Origin: Lumnitzera littorea
Lineage: Eukaryota > Streptophyta > Magnoliopsida > Myrtales > Combretaceae
Direction: 5' to 3'
DNA length: 64,000 nt
Assembly (NCBI GenBank): GCA_024138015.1
Contig: JAMXBB010000006.1
Span: forward strand, 73,937,077-74,001,076
Under the pieces are notes generated by a model that had not been told where the DNA came from, did not search any database, and saw only the letters and a program-made list of their open reading frames with translations. Below are positions 44,315-56,153 of this stretch, piece after piece; position 1 is the first letter of the stretch, and every line of letters begins with the position of its first letter. A program made the translations under genes and the position numbers.

Positions 44315-44835
44315 AGGGAGGGTAAGTTAATGATTGAAGGAGAAAAGAGATTGTCAATTAGAGAGGATCTTTACAACCAAAATATGGAAGTAAAGCTGAG
44401 TGAGGGGAGAGAGAAGTTAGGGGAGACCTTCGATGTGATGTCTAGCCTAATGGATTTAGAAAGCTTCCTACAATGAGTAAGGAGTGTGAGGGTTTCTTAA
44501 TTATAGAGGAGGAAATAAGAGAGGTTGACTTACACTTTGAATCTAAAAAATTTAGAGCCCTCTCTATTTTCTCATTATGCATCTTTTATAGGAGAAGCAA
44601 AGCTTAAGATATAGATCCTAAGGCTTCAAGGTTATATTATTGAGTTTAAGCATGCGCCTATTATTAAACCTTCTCCTATTGTTGAACTTACCATGGGTGA
44701 CTATGGGGAAACAAAGCTACATTTGAGTATATATCTATTTAGAAAAGAGCTTCCTTATCTTATTTAGCATTATGTGAATGAAATACTTTCCAATGGGACC
44801 CTAATGGAGACAACTCAAGTTTTTAACTTTTAGTA
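44315..44835 (+). pseudogene. Unrecognised decayed coding stretch 1
   Basis: One frame from 44323 reads MIEGEKRLSIREDLYNQNME, then KLSEGREKLGETFDVMSSLM, and after a damaged patch (frameshift, about 44465-44545) SHYASFIGEAKLKI, GYIIEFKHAPIIKPSPIVEL, GDYGETKLHLSIYLFRKELP and HYVNEILSNGTLMETTQVFN. Only three isolated stops occur in the last 95 codons, and codon-like composition differs from the AT-rich surroundings. I did not recognise the family. A pararetroviral non-enzymatic protein is a guess based on style and on the related-looking stretch downstream. Confidence 0.4.
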
Positions 44836-45033
44836 TCATTTTTTTTTTCTTAGTTTTCTATTTATTTGCATTAAAGTTTTTTTGAAAAAATAAAATATTT
44901 ACTCCACTTAAACTATATTTATTTTTTCTAAATTAGTAGCTAGGTCCATAACATAAGTAGTTATGCATTTTTGTTGGACATAGAGTAAATGATGCATGAA
45001 CTTAGCATGCATTTATAGTTTTTTCTTTTTCAT

Positions 45034-45300
45034 AAACCTAATAAAAGTCTCGAATCTTAGATTACTAAGTGGTGGAATATTAGACAATCCAAAACCTTTT
45101 TGACTGATATTCAAGAAAATAATATTATAGAAAAATTCATAAAGTTAGAAAAACTCTTACTATTGGACAAAATTAGAAAAGATTACCCAGAAACACATCT
45201 ACAAATGCTTCGTCTATGAATCCATAAAGAAACGATCCAATTGATTGAAATGCACTATGAGGAGCATATCCATATGGTTTTGCACTTATTGACAAATTAA
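45034..45300 (+). pseudogene. Unrecognised decayed coding stretch 2
   Basis: A frame of about 88 codons with two stops: ITKWWNIRQSKTFLTDIQEN, then IIEKFIKLEKLLLLDKIRKD, then IHKETIQLIEMHYEEHIHMV. It is helix-rich and charged and ends at a stop near 45300. The WW-containing start has a loose resemblance to the C-terminal third of the pararetroviral ORF2 at 4620-4980, too weak to assign. It may belong with the stretch at 44315-44835. Confidence 0.35.
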
Positions 45301-45926
45301 TCTGCTTCATTATTTTAAGTGGTTATTCCATTCTAGCTAATGAAGAACTTGTTATTACTTACTGATTTTTCTTTTCTATCTTTTTACAATGTAACCATAA
45401 CAATTTACTAATTGACTAATTTACTCATTTACTAATTACCTAAACTCATGTTATTTTTACATTGAAATTGTGATATTAGAGACAAGTTGGATATTTATTT
45501 TGATTGTGAGCTTGATCAATTAGTTGGTTGGTCTTTAATTGTATTTCATAAGATGCTCTGTTTTAACTTTTTATTTTAACTCTTCACACTTGTAAATTGT
45601 GTTGCATATTACTATAAGTTAAGTGCTAGGAAGATGTCTGTATAGGAAGGAGCTTGTGTTTATTCTATTTTTCAAGAAATATGCCAAGCGGAAGGCGACC
45701 AAGAGAAGTTAGCTCGAAGTCAAAATTTCTTCAAGAGGGACAGTAAAGGTAGAGATTTGATTAGGGAGTATTTTATTAAAGTTGGAGGAGGACATTGTAG
45801 TTCAAAGGACGAGGACTAGTATGATAGAGCTTTTAGAAGATATTTTCTAATTTGTGTACTTTTCTTTAATTTGAAACATTTTGTAGTTAGTAAGGGACTA
45901 GCCTTACTATTTTGTGTTGCTATTTG
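45301..45926. other. Mostly non-coding; short open stretch at 45650-45820
   Basis: 45650-45820 on the plus strand reads GACVYSIFQEICQAEGDQEK followed by a Lys/Arg-rich part and ends at a stop. It may be the C-terminus of an element ORF, but it was not recognised. The rest is AT-rich and without signal. Confidence 0.3.
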
Positions 45927-45931
45927 GATTT

Positions 45932-47147
45932 TGATACGAGGCAAGCGCACCTATCAATTTTAATATAGCGGATATGAGTCCGAGTCGATCCCTCAGAGAT
46001 TTTGAGTACTAATATTAACTTTAGCTTTATTATCTAACCGGAAAATTATGATGAGTTGAATGAATTAAAAATACTGAAATTAACAACTAAACTACTTATG
46101 AGACTTAATTACGCAAATTAGAAAGTAATAAACTACTAACGACTTCAAGTATGCAATGATATATTTAGGAATTATTTCCCCTAGTGTTTAACATGTAACC
46201 TTTTAAAATATATTCAATTCAGTTTCTATAATTCTTGACCAGAGGGATTCACAATTAAAGCTAATATCTTTCTCAAGCATATTAACCCTAATCCTAAATT
46301 ATTTACCAGAATCTCTTCACTTAATAATATAACTTAGAATTGCATTAATGTATAATGAATTCCCATACAAACAATCAACTTTCCAGAAGAAACATGTATC
46401 TTATCTCTAAGTATACATGTAATTCTCTCCAATTATGCTTAGATCTAATTACACATGCAATTTCTCAATCAACATGCATAATATCATATATTGATACTCT
46501 AGAATTATCAATCCATAACTAAACAACATAATTGAATCAAGAAAAGATAGAAACTTTCTTGAAATTATAATTCAATCCAAGGGTTACATGAAACCCTAGG
46601 TTCCATAATCCTAAATACTTGAATTCAAAGCTATCATAACGAATCTAAAAACGAGTTCCATCAATAGTATAAAATAAAACATGGAAACCCCTTTTGATTG
46701 ATGAACAATCTCTCTAATCTTGAAGTTGATGTTGTTCTTGCTTCTTGATTGATGTTCTTCTCAAGTCTCCTCTCGTCTCTTGTGTCTCCTTGTTTCTGTA
46801 ATGTCTCCCTTTCTTTTAAACCCTAAGATCCCCTTTTATATGTGTATTTCACGGATTTTATTTTCGTCACCAGACACGGCCTGGGACATGGCCATGTCCC
46901 CAGGTCGTGTAACTTTCTGCACTAAGGCAAAATTTCTGCACAACTTCAAAACTTCATAACTTCTTCGTTTGAACTCGGAATTGAGTGAAACTTGATTCCT
47001 TTTCTTCGTTTTCGAGCCTAGAACACGTTTAAACCCTGAAATCAACATTTTACTCAATTAAGTATCAATTTCTTTAAAGAAAACAAAAAATGTAAGGGAA
47101 ATACCATAAAATCACCATATGAAATATGTTTAAAATCAGAGTTATCA
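45932..47147 (-). mobile_element. Solo LTR, Athila-C-like family (1216 bp)
   Basis: The segment begins TGATACGAGG and ends GAGTTATCA (short inverted ends TGATA/TATCA). It is flanked by a perfect 5-bp duplication GATTT (45927-45931 and 47148-47152). The minus strand carries CACATATAAAAGGGG near 46830-46844, a strong TATA box, and AGGTGCGCTTGCCTCG near its 3' end. Its plan matches the LTRs of element C. No internal domain is present. The minus-strand frame at 46836-47057 is not a gene. Confidence 0.85.
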
Positions 47148-47152
47148 GATTT

Positions 47153-48763
47153 ATTTATTTATTTTTTTATGTTTGTTGATGGATTAGTATTAAGAGTAGT
47201 TTTGGTTTTTCAGTTTTCTTTTATGCATTTTACCTTTGCTTTTGTTTTTCTTTGTCTTTAAGACCTTTGGCAAATTCAAGATGTATGGAATCTCAAACCA
47301 TGGCAATGGATAGATTCAGAATCAATGAGTTGAAATTAGAGAAGTATTTGTGTTGTTATTGTTTTTAGTTATACATTGAGAACAATGTACATGACAAGTT
47401 AGGGTTAAGGTAGGTGAAGGGGATGGTGGGGGGTGTGCTTGGTGAAGAAATGAGAGTCATACGTGATACTAAATTGGCTAGAGTGATTTTATAAAGGCAT
47501 TAAGTTTCCAACACTTGATTTGATATTACATTGAATAATTAACCATTATCTTACATATTGTGATTTACATTCAAATTAAAAGGAAAAAAAAAAGGAAACT
47601 TTTGGAGCAACTTTTTGTTTTCAACTTTTGCATAATTTTTACTTAACTATGATGACTTTTTACATTTTCCTAGAGTTGAATAATGAAATCTACATAAGAT
47701 TTAGCTCTTTGTTATTTAAGTTTAGATTTAGACTTAGGATTAGTTTGGATATTGATTAGGTAAGGGTTAGATATTTGTATTTTTAAGCTTGCTTTAGTGT
47801 TTAAGTTCCTCTTTAATATTTCTTAAAGCATTTTATTTGAAGTGAATGAATAAATGAGACTTGCCTCTTAGTAATGTTTAAAAAATCAAAATATTTGTTA
47901 GAAAATAAATAAAAATAATAATTAGATTGAATTGAATCAAAGTTTAGCTATAGGCCTCGTTGACTCGAGTAATTGAGCCTATAAGGTATCTCACCTATAT
48001 GGAATAATACCTGTTAACTTGAGTGATGAGCTTAAGATTATCAATTGATAGGTTGCTACATGGGCTAAAAGAAAAGACTGTGCAAAAGCTAAACTGAATT
48101 AAATAATGAATAATTTAATTAAAAGAAGTAATGAGTGGTTTGAATGGGTATCTTAAGACCTAGCAGCCTAAGGTCATCGATCCCAAAACTTACTGACCGA
48201 AGAAACTGCTTCTATAAAATAAAAGGAATTGAAAAGAAAGGGGAAAAAAAAAATTTCTCCATCGAAAACTAAAAGTAAGGAGATGGTTAGGGGAAGAGTT
48301 GATCTAATATGCATTTACTTTGAGTTTTTTGTATTTTGTGAGATTAAAGAGAATGATGTAAATACCCCTTAGTCATAGTAATTAAAAGATTTATAACTCT
48401 CTCTTAGTCTTTGATGGTCGCATTAATCTTAAGTGTAGTCTCTATTTAAATGACGTGGTTGGTTTACATAGATTAATTATTGAACTTCAATGTGGTTTCT
48501 CTACCTGGTAAATTATTCAATACTTTAGTGTTTTAAGGGCATTACTTAGACAGTTAAGTTAAACTATGGAGTAAGTGTTGCTAAAGATTAGATTTTAATT
48601 TATTTGAAAGCAAACTGATTTTGAGCTTTGAATGACTTGTACTTAATATATGGTTAATTTCTTACCTAATGGGGTGATTATGGAAAGTTCTTATTCTTAG
48701 TTGTCTTCATGATTTTAATTTATTTTACTTGAAGATAAGTAAAAGTTTAAGTGTGAGGGAATT
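47153..48763 (+). mobile_element. Athila element B, 3' region
   Basis: Plus-strand sequence without a convincing ORF. 47373-47435 has ACATTGAGAACAATGTACAT followed by a G-rich run (GGGGATGGTGGGGGGTGTG), the hallmark motif of Athila 3' regions. AGTTTAAGTGTGAGGGAATTT at 48744-48763 is a purine-rich tract directly before the LTR start. Together they show the end of a plus-oriented Athila element whose upstream part was interrupted by the solo LTR at 45932. Confidence 0.65.
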
Positions 48764-49469
48764 TAATAGTGCTTAATTATACCTATATTTGTAGGCTATT
48801 CTTATAATGTTCTTATGTGTTTCTTGGGCTTTTTTAGTGATTTTGGCACTTAATTGAGCATTTTAATTTTAGGCTTTGTATGAAGGATTTGATCTAGTTT
48901 TGGATAATTTGAAGTTGACTTGGATGAGTTTTGAAAATTAGAAAAGAATTACACCTAAGAGTATTGACAACAAACTATGGTTGTCGGTAAAAAGAAGGAA
49001 GAAATTGATGTCTAAGAAGGTTACAGTTAGGATTACAACCATATTCCTTGACCATGAGCACTTTGTTTGATGAATTTGTGATTTTTAAGAAGAAGAAGGG
49101 CACACCTAGAAGGACAACAGTGATTCATGGCCATGATGACGCCTTTTCCTTAAGAAATATTTTGTTTTAAGGAAATTCGAAGCCTTAAATGATTCCCTGT
49201 ACAATAAATAGAAAGGGCCTTATAAAAACATGAGAGAGCATTCCTTTCAATCATTCCTAGGCTAGGGTTTTCTTCTCCTTCTTCTTTTTTTTTTCTTTTT
49301 AATTTCTTTTCATTGTTTCTGATTAGTTCTTTTTAGTATCAATTATTCCGATTTCTAATTTTCTATTTAACTAGTTTTCTTTTATTATGAACAAATTATT
49401 TCTAGTTTTCTATGATCTAACTATGTGTTATTCTATTGCTTTAAATTAATATTACCTATGTATTGATTT

Positions 49470-51504
49470 TGTCATGACCCGAGGGAGCTAATCGTGGCAG
49501 TCGCCGTATACCGTACAAAAGACTGTAGATTGAATTCTCTTACATCGACGATCCTTTATACGATATACAAGGCTACAGCTACAAATAACAACCAAGAGTT
49601 GCGCAAGCATAAGTAATATCATTTCATGATAACAATAATAAGATACAGAAATATAAAACATAATCTATTTATATAAGAATTTACAGATATAAGATCTTTA
49701 GAACTTTTAACTCAAACTAATATCAGTTTATCACATATTTAGATCTATAATCTAGATAAACTATCATGTGAACACTTTGAACACGTCTTGCTCCCACATC
49801 GACCCCCTGATGAACAACTAACCTCGGGCATGCAACAGCTCAACTCCACGAATAACTCAGCTTGTAAAAGAAGACTATAAAAGTATAAGCTAACTAGCTT
49901 AATGAGATAATCCTCTCAACCATACATCAATTAAGTTATAGAAAAATTAAGTTCAATCAAATGAATGCATGTCAATTAGTATGCCAAACAAATACATGCA
50001 GGTGACCAGGTACTGCATGCAACTTAGATTTAATGCCCTTAGAAATCAAGGTTGGAGATACATCGGCACAATCAGATCCGGGTATCATACTAGAACTTAT
50101 CTTATAACAAAACTTTGCGTTTTGTATTTAAAATGTAATGGTATATCCATTATCAGTGTTATCAAAAACAAGTTCTACATATGATTGTAAATAGGTTCAC
50201 ACAGCCCTTACTCACCCCTAAATAGAGGCCTTTAGACTCGACCCTTAGTTAGGAGGTTGGTGCCTCCAACACCTAGTAATCCCGTGGGCCAAGGTATGGT
50301 CATATTGCACGTATGCACCGTACGAAATCTATAACAATCAAATAATCAACTCACGTATGACCTCTTACTACCTCCGTGTAATATGACTACCGGAATTAGT
50401 TATGCGGTGTATGATTATGTGTGTTTCAAGTTAGCTTTTTCTATTCGAGTAAAATTAGGTCTTATTATTAAATGTCAATCAAAGTCACAAACAACCAATT
50501 CCTAGTGAATCTACTATGCAACAATCAATACATTATTGTAATTTAAAGTAAATTCATCGTTAACAAACGATTATCATATATAAGCATAACCCAACCCCAT
50601 ACAACATTCAATTATTGATCAAAATTTATATTCACTAATTACAAACACAAGCAAGTATAGAATCATTAGGAAAAACTCACTCAGCCATAGGTGACTTAAG
50701 AGTCGTAATAATTCGATGGCAACTCAAGGTCAAGATCACCTGAGAATAAGGAATATAAAAATTTGTAAGTTTGGGAATTTAAAGCTAAACTATATTACAA
50801 TTTGTAATGTTTACTTCACCTAGTTACATGAAATTTTCGATTTGAGCATTTTCCCAAAACGCGAAATTGTCAATTCGAGCTTTTTTTCGAATCATGTATA
50901 ACTTTTTCGTTTTAACTCGGATTGTTACGAGCTTATGGTCCATTTTGATCTTTTTTAAGCATATTTTCTCGTAGCGAGGTTTATTTTAGATGTTATGACT
51001 CGCAGTTTGAATCGTGATATAAAAATATCACAAAAGTTATTATTTTAATTTAAAAAGTTATAAAATATTAATTTTAGCTTTTTTTAGTATATTTATGATT
51101 TAATAATTGTTTAAATCGTATAAATAATAACGTTGTTATTTTAAGCTTATTTTACCCTAATTACGTATTTCTTTATTTTTGAGATTTTAGACTTATTAAA
51201 ATTATTATTATTATTATTATTACTTTTTTATTATATATTATTTCCTTATTATTTACTTATATTTTACAATACACACACATATATATATTAATTACTATAT
51301 TTGATTAATTTTTTTAATTTACTTAGTTAGTAACTATTTTTCCTAATTTACAGTAATATATATACCTATTCTCTATAACCTTATTTTATTTCGTAAGGTA
51401 TACTGATATACTATATGCTATATCACGCCACATTTATATATACATATATAAAAAAAAATAACTTACTTGTATACTTGAAGAGAAATTATGAAGCACATGG
51501 ACAT

Positions 51505-51540
<36 letters not shown>

Positions 51541-52903
51541 CACGTATACTTACACATATATATCATATATGAACATAAATGTTATATACATCCACACATT
51601 AAGATGCATATTCATGTGTACATACTGATCTATATATATCTATGTTTAATATGTGAAAATAATAAATACTTCCTAGACATATTCTTATGTACACATACAT
51701 ACATATATATATATATTTGTTTTCGTGTACATGCATATATATATCCATGTATTCTTATTTATATGTATATGTATATTCATATATCGTATATTTTATCTAA
51801 TAGTATCTATATACATGTCTACATACATATATTTATACATACATAAGGATACATATGCATTTGTTTATCTACTTATACATACATACATGTATATGTAATG
51901 AAACCTTTAGTAAAATACCACAAAATACTTAGTATATACATATATATACCATATAATATACATATATACAACTAAAATAAATATACTTACCTAAATATGT
52001 TGATAATATATTCTTCTTCTTCTTCTTAATCTTTCTTTCTTTTTCTTTTCCTTTGTTTCCAATTTCATGTATGTGTGCGTGATAACTTGCTGGAATTTGT
52101 TTTTCTTTTTACTCTCTTTTGTTCCAACTTTTCTAGACGTCCCCAACTTGCTTAAGGAATTAGATTAAATAAAATGTAAACAAATCTAATAGATTTAGCA
52201 TTTATGTAGACAAGATCACTTAATCCATTTGTAATTGATTTTATTCTATAATTGCAACACTTAGAATTTGAATTATATCACATAGGTTGCTATTTCTTAA
52301 TGATTTTTTTGTTTTCTTTTTTGTTTCCAGAATGTGGCAGCCATAGGAAATTAGAAGAAGGAAGAAAAGAGAAAAAGAAAGAAAGAAAAAGGAAGAAAAT
52401 AGAAATTAAAAATAAATATATGTAACTTTTCTAAACATAAAAATCATAAAAATAATCATCATAAATTAATTTAGGAATTTTATGAAAATTTATCAATTTA
52501 ATTAGTACTAGTTACAATTATAATTTTCATAAGTTATTTTAACGATTTCGTTAAAAATTTTATGCGATTACGTGATTTAGTCGATAATTGCAATCAATTA
52601 CAATTATATCACTATTAAGTGATATTTAATTATTTTATAGGCTTGAAGTTATAGTTTTAGGGTTTCAATCAAATTCGAGTTCGATTTCGATTAATTATGC
52701 ATAAATCAGATTTAGGGTTTTAGTATGCGATTTAGGGTTTCGATCAATTTCTAGAGTTTTTATTATCGGTATTATATTCTATTTATTAAATTTCATAATC
52801 TTTTATTGTACTAGCCTTATCGACTCATGACACAGTTTAGGATACTTGGACTTAAATTAGGGTTCAGACTACCAATTTTCTAGGGTTTACGGATTCAATA
52901 TTA
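49470..52903 (-). mobile_element. Family-B LTR-type insertion (3.4 kb) inside the Athila LTR
   Basis: It starts TGTCATGACCCGAGG and ends CAATATTA, flanked by GATTT at 49465-49469 and 52904-52908, a 5-bp duplication. On the minus strand it ends GGGTCATGACA, like the LTR at 25345-28630 (ATGTGACA), so a gypsy solo LTR in minus orientation is likely. It contains a roughly 650-bp AT microsatellite core (51270-51980). The right end 52441-52903 is repeated at 1-464. No ORF; the 143-codon frame at 51415-51846 is translated TA/CA repeat. Confidence 0.7.
51270..51985. repeat. (TA)n and (ACATA)n microsatellite core
   Basis: Runs of ATATAT at 51510-51536 and repeated ACATAC/ATATAC motifs throughout. Exactly the same lengths recur 4613 bp downstream. 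Confidence 0.85.
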
Positions 52904-53479
52904 GATTTTACACATAGATAGGTTGCATGAGAGATGATATATGTGAATAAATATAGCACAATAGGAATTGGTACAAACCTATAGATAGGATGCATGATCT
53001 CTCTAGATTATAGTGAAACCTAATATTAGGATTCACTGAACTTAATGCAATCTAATTACGGTTAAATATTCTAAGGTTAGGTATTAATATGCTTAAGAGA
53101 GATATTAGTATATTTTAGGAATTTTTACAACCCAATTAACTGGAATGAGATTGATTGATTAAATGGATGTTCTAAAGGAATCAATAATCTAAATACTATG
53201 ATAATGCATTGTTAATTAATTTTACTTATTTTTTATTTTTATGTTTCGTTAAGTGTTTTATTTCAATTGGTTTAATTTAGTTTAGGTTAATTTAGCTTTA
53301 ATAATTTTCATAATTGAAATGAATTATTAGGTTAGATAATAGAAAATGGGTAAAGTATTACTAGTACTTGCATGTATCCCCGAGGAATTGACATTCAAAC
53401 TTAATGATAGTTGATTTTTGCCCTCTTTACCTACTACTCAATGTACTTCTTGCCAACCTGTACAATCTTGCTGGGGCCG

Positions 53480-53925
53480 TAGCGTCAACCTAAATTGATG
53501 ACTAAGAGGACTCTAGGCTTGGCCATCTAATAGGTGAGAAAGCCTAACCTGTCTTGATCAAGGACTTTGAATTTGAATGGGAGGCGAGAACAATTTGCCA
53601 GCTGTTAACCTTATTTGCACAATTGCCCACTACCCATGACTTTTAGCATGTGATTAAATTGAGGAATCGTCATGTGTCATAAGTAGTTGAACTACTTTCC
53701 ATTTCAATTATCGGACAAGCACCAATAAATATGGGAACATTACTACTATAAGGACTCTTTACATACTCTTAACACTTACGTGCTTACTTACTCCTTTAAC
53801 TTCACTTAAACAAACTCCGACTTAGGCATCGGAATGGTTACACTGGATTAGCCCTATCACCCCCCATAGATTATCTTCTTTCTTTCTTTCATGAAATATC
53901 ATCCATTATAGATTTCAACCAACAG
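53480..53925 (+). repeat. Tat-type LTR remnant (element B)
   Basis: Ends with CCGACTTAGGCATCGGAATG and a pyrimidine-rich stretch, text characteristic of Tat LTR U5 regions, and is followed at 53929-53948 by TTCGCACTATCTATTTTGAA. That is a plausible decayed form of the TGGCGCCGTCTGTGGGAA primer site. A TATA-like AATAAATATGGG is at about 53724-53735. The LTR start is not defined. Confidence 0.45.
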
Positions 53926-53960
53926 CATTTTCGCACTATCTATTTTGAACCATTCTACTA

Positions 53961-55270
53961 ATGGCTAAGACTTGATTGACTAAGAATGTTGGTGCTAGAA
54001 CTCCTTCACAGAAGTTTTAGGGGGGAGTAAGCACTACCTTGATGAAGATTGGCGGGCTAGATTGGAGCAACTTTGCATTGATGTGGCCAAGCAAAACCAA
54101 GAATTATCTAAGAAAAATGACGAGATTTTGAATTTGTTTGAAAGAATAGCTTACCTAACTGGATTTATGAGCACAACAACAATAGTATTAAAGATTTTAG
54201 TAATTCAATTAATTTACTCGAATTAATAAGGAAGTAGGTTAGAGTAACACATGAAACTCTAGCCGCTGCACTTAAGAAGCAGAATAAAGGGAAGTAACCT
54301 CAGCAAGCGTATTATGCTGGTCCATTGAATATAAGCACTCTTGCTTCAACTGGTCATCAATTTACCATAAAGAAGAGTCCATTTGTCTTAGAAATTCTTG
54401 AAGAAATGATACCCAACGTGTGAAATTTATGATGAGACAAAAGACCTTAAAGATCATCTTGAATACTACTGCACTCTTGCTAAGTTGTACAACTTGAGTG
54501 ATGCAGTGGCTTGTCAAGCATTCCCCTCAACATTACAGAATGCTGCATGTACATGGTTTAAGTATTTGAAGTTGAACACTATAACGTGTTTTGAGGATAT
54601 GGAAAAGGTGTCTTACAACACTTCCTTGCAAGTAAACTCCTTATTAAGGATTCATCTATCCTTAAGACTATCAAACAAAGATCTCATGATTCAATTAGGG
54701 AATACTTAGCTCGATTTATGGCCAAGATGGTTCAAATCCTTAAATCAGACATGAGCATTGCTTTGAATGCAGTAATTGATGAAGTGAAGCCGCATAGAGA
54801 GTTCTTTAAGTATTTAGCCAAAAATAAGCCAAAAACATTTATAGAGTTCAAGGCTAAGGTAAATTCTTATATTCGACAAGAAGATAACATAAAAGTTTGG
54901 CATAAGGCTGATTAAAGCAAAATTGATTGGAAAAATGACAAGAACAAAAAAAGTGTGAAGGATAGACTTAGAGGTTAAGAAGACTAATACTTAGAAGGTG
55001 AAAGGAAAAGGCCGTGAATTTAAACTATTTTGTCCATACCCCCTCAATTGTCTAATATCTAAATATTGATGAAAGTATGGAATCAAAAAGTATTGCAATG
55101 GCCTAAACATATGAGGAAAAAGCCATCACAAAGGAATTCAAATAATTATTGTAATTTCCATTATGATGGAGGCTATAACATCGATAAGTGTATACAACTT
55201 AAGAATGCTATTGAGGATGCAGTCTAAAAAGGATATTTGAACATGTTTTTAGCTTGTGATACTAAGAACA
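53961..55270 (+). pseudogene. Tat element B gag
   Basis: A start at 53961 opens a damaged N-terminus with a coiled-coil piece (DVAKQNQELSKKNDEILNLF). Next come KDLKDHLEYYCTLAKLYNLS and DAVACQAFPSTLQNAACTWF (54450-54560), the gag domain signature of the Tat group. After a frameshift SIREYLARFMAKMVQILKSD leads into the open frame 54718-54915 with KYLAKNKPKTFIEFKAKVNS. A zinc-finger-like NYCNFHYDGGYNIDKCIQL follows at about 55155-55210, its expected His changed to Tyr. At least eight stops or shifts are present. Confidence 0.75.
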
Positions 55271-55299
55271 TTAAATGACCAACACAAAGGAGAAGAGAT

Positions 55300-55878
55300 G
55301 AGCAGGATTAAGACGATCGACTTCCTAAGGCCCAAAGAGAGGTAAGAGGAGGAGGTAACAATAACAGGGCCCTAGATGGTTTCATAAACACAATTGTCAA
55401 TGGACACTCTAATTTAGGCCATTCTTGCTCTTCGAGCATGACTAATGTCATAAATTATGCTTGCAATGTGTAGGGCAAGAAAACATTGGTCAATAGCTCT
55501 ATTTCCTTCACAAAGAAGGATTTAGAAGGCATAAAATGGCCTTACAATGACATGCTTGTAATCAACACAAAGATCGCCAACTTTGAAGTAATGATAATTT
55601 TTATTGACATAGGAAGTTTAGTCGATGTCATATTCCAACATACCTTCAACCAAACGAAGCCTAAAATTAAAGAACATTTGGTGATAGGAATTAGCCCCCT
55701 AGACCGATCGTATATAGCTATGCTAGTGGTCTTAAGGGACTTACTCGGAGAATATAAGTTCAAAGCCCTATTTGATACGAGAATTCTTATCTTGACCTAT
55801 ATGTTTCCTTCCGCTACCAACCTAACTACCAAGTCGTCTCCTATGTTGAGCTTGCTAAACAATCCTACCATGATATAA
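55300..55878 (+). pseudogene. Tat element B protease
   Basis: 130-codon frame from 55486 (start choice arbitrary, since the frame continues upstream past a stop). SISFTKKDLEGIKWPYNDML leads to the active site IIFIDIGSLVDVIFQHTF, where D-I-G replaces the D-T-G of aspartic proteases. A downstream segment rich in Leu, Val and Tyr matches the Tat pre-RT protease region. The frame ends at 55878 and no RT follows: 55880-56108 is unrelated, stop-rich sequence, so the element is truncated there. Confidence 0.7.
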
Positions 55879-56109
55879 TATCTAAATAGGCAACCCCAAG
55901 ACTGTCTGAGTCAAATTCCTAAGTTGACTGCATTGACTACTAACATCTAATGCCAGCCCAAGCTGATTACTCTATAGTAAATGGCTGACCGAGCACCAAC
56001 TTGATCCAAATCAGGTCGAACCTTGATTGCAAACTCTCTCTTTTCTTACTTTCATCCAATATGTATCATATTCCTAACGTCCAACCACTGAGCAACACAT
56101 GTCATTTGN

Positions 56110-56117
56110 ATGGACAT

Positions 56118-56153
<36 letters not shown>

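Larger units (their letters stand above)
48764..53471 (+). repeat. Athila element B LTR, interrupted at 49470-52903
   Basis: The LTR runs 48764-49469 and 52909-53471 (about 1.27 kb without the insertion). It starts TAATAGTGCTTAATTATACC (TG decayed to TA), carries a TATA box CTTATAAAAAC at about 49210-49220 followed by a pyrimidine-rich start region, and ends with text around CTTGCATGTATCCCCGAGGA typical of Athila U5. TGGGGCCGTAGCG at 53472-53484 resembles the tRNA-Asp primer site, so it may have served as a 5' LTR, although a polypurine tract precedes it. Confidence 0.6.

Noticed and set aside
46836..47057. 73-codon minus-strand frame in the solo LTR
   Set aside because: Starts in the U3 part and runs up to the TATA box; LTRs of this family are non-coding.
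51415..51846. 143-codon frame rich in Ile, Tyr and His (and its copy at 56001-56459)
   Set aside because: Translation of TATA/ACATA microsatellite sequence; the second version even reads through the N.
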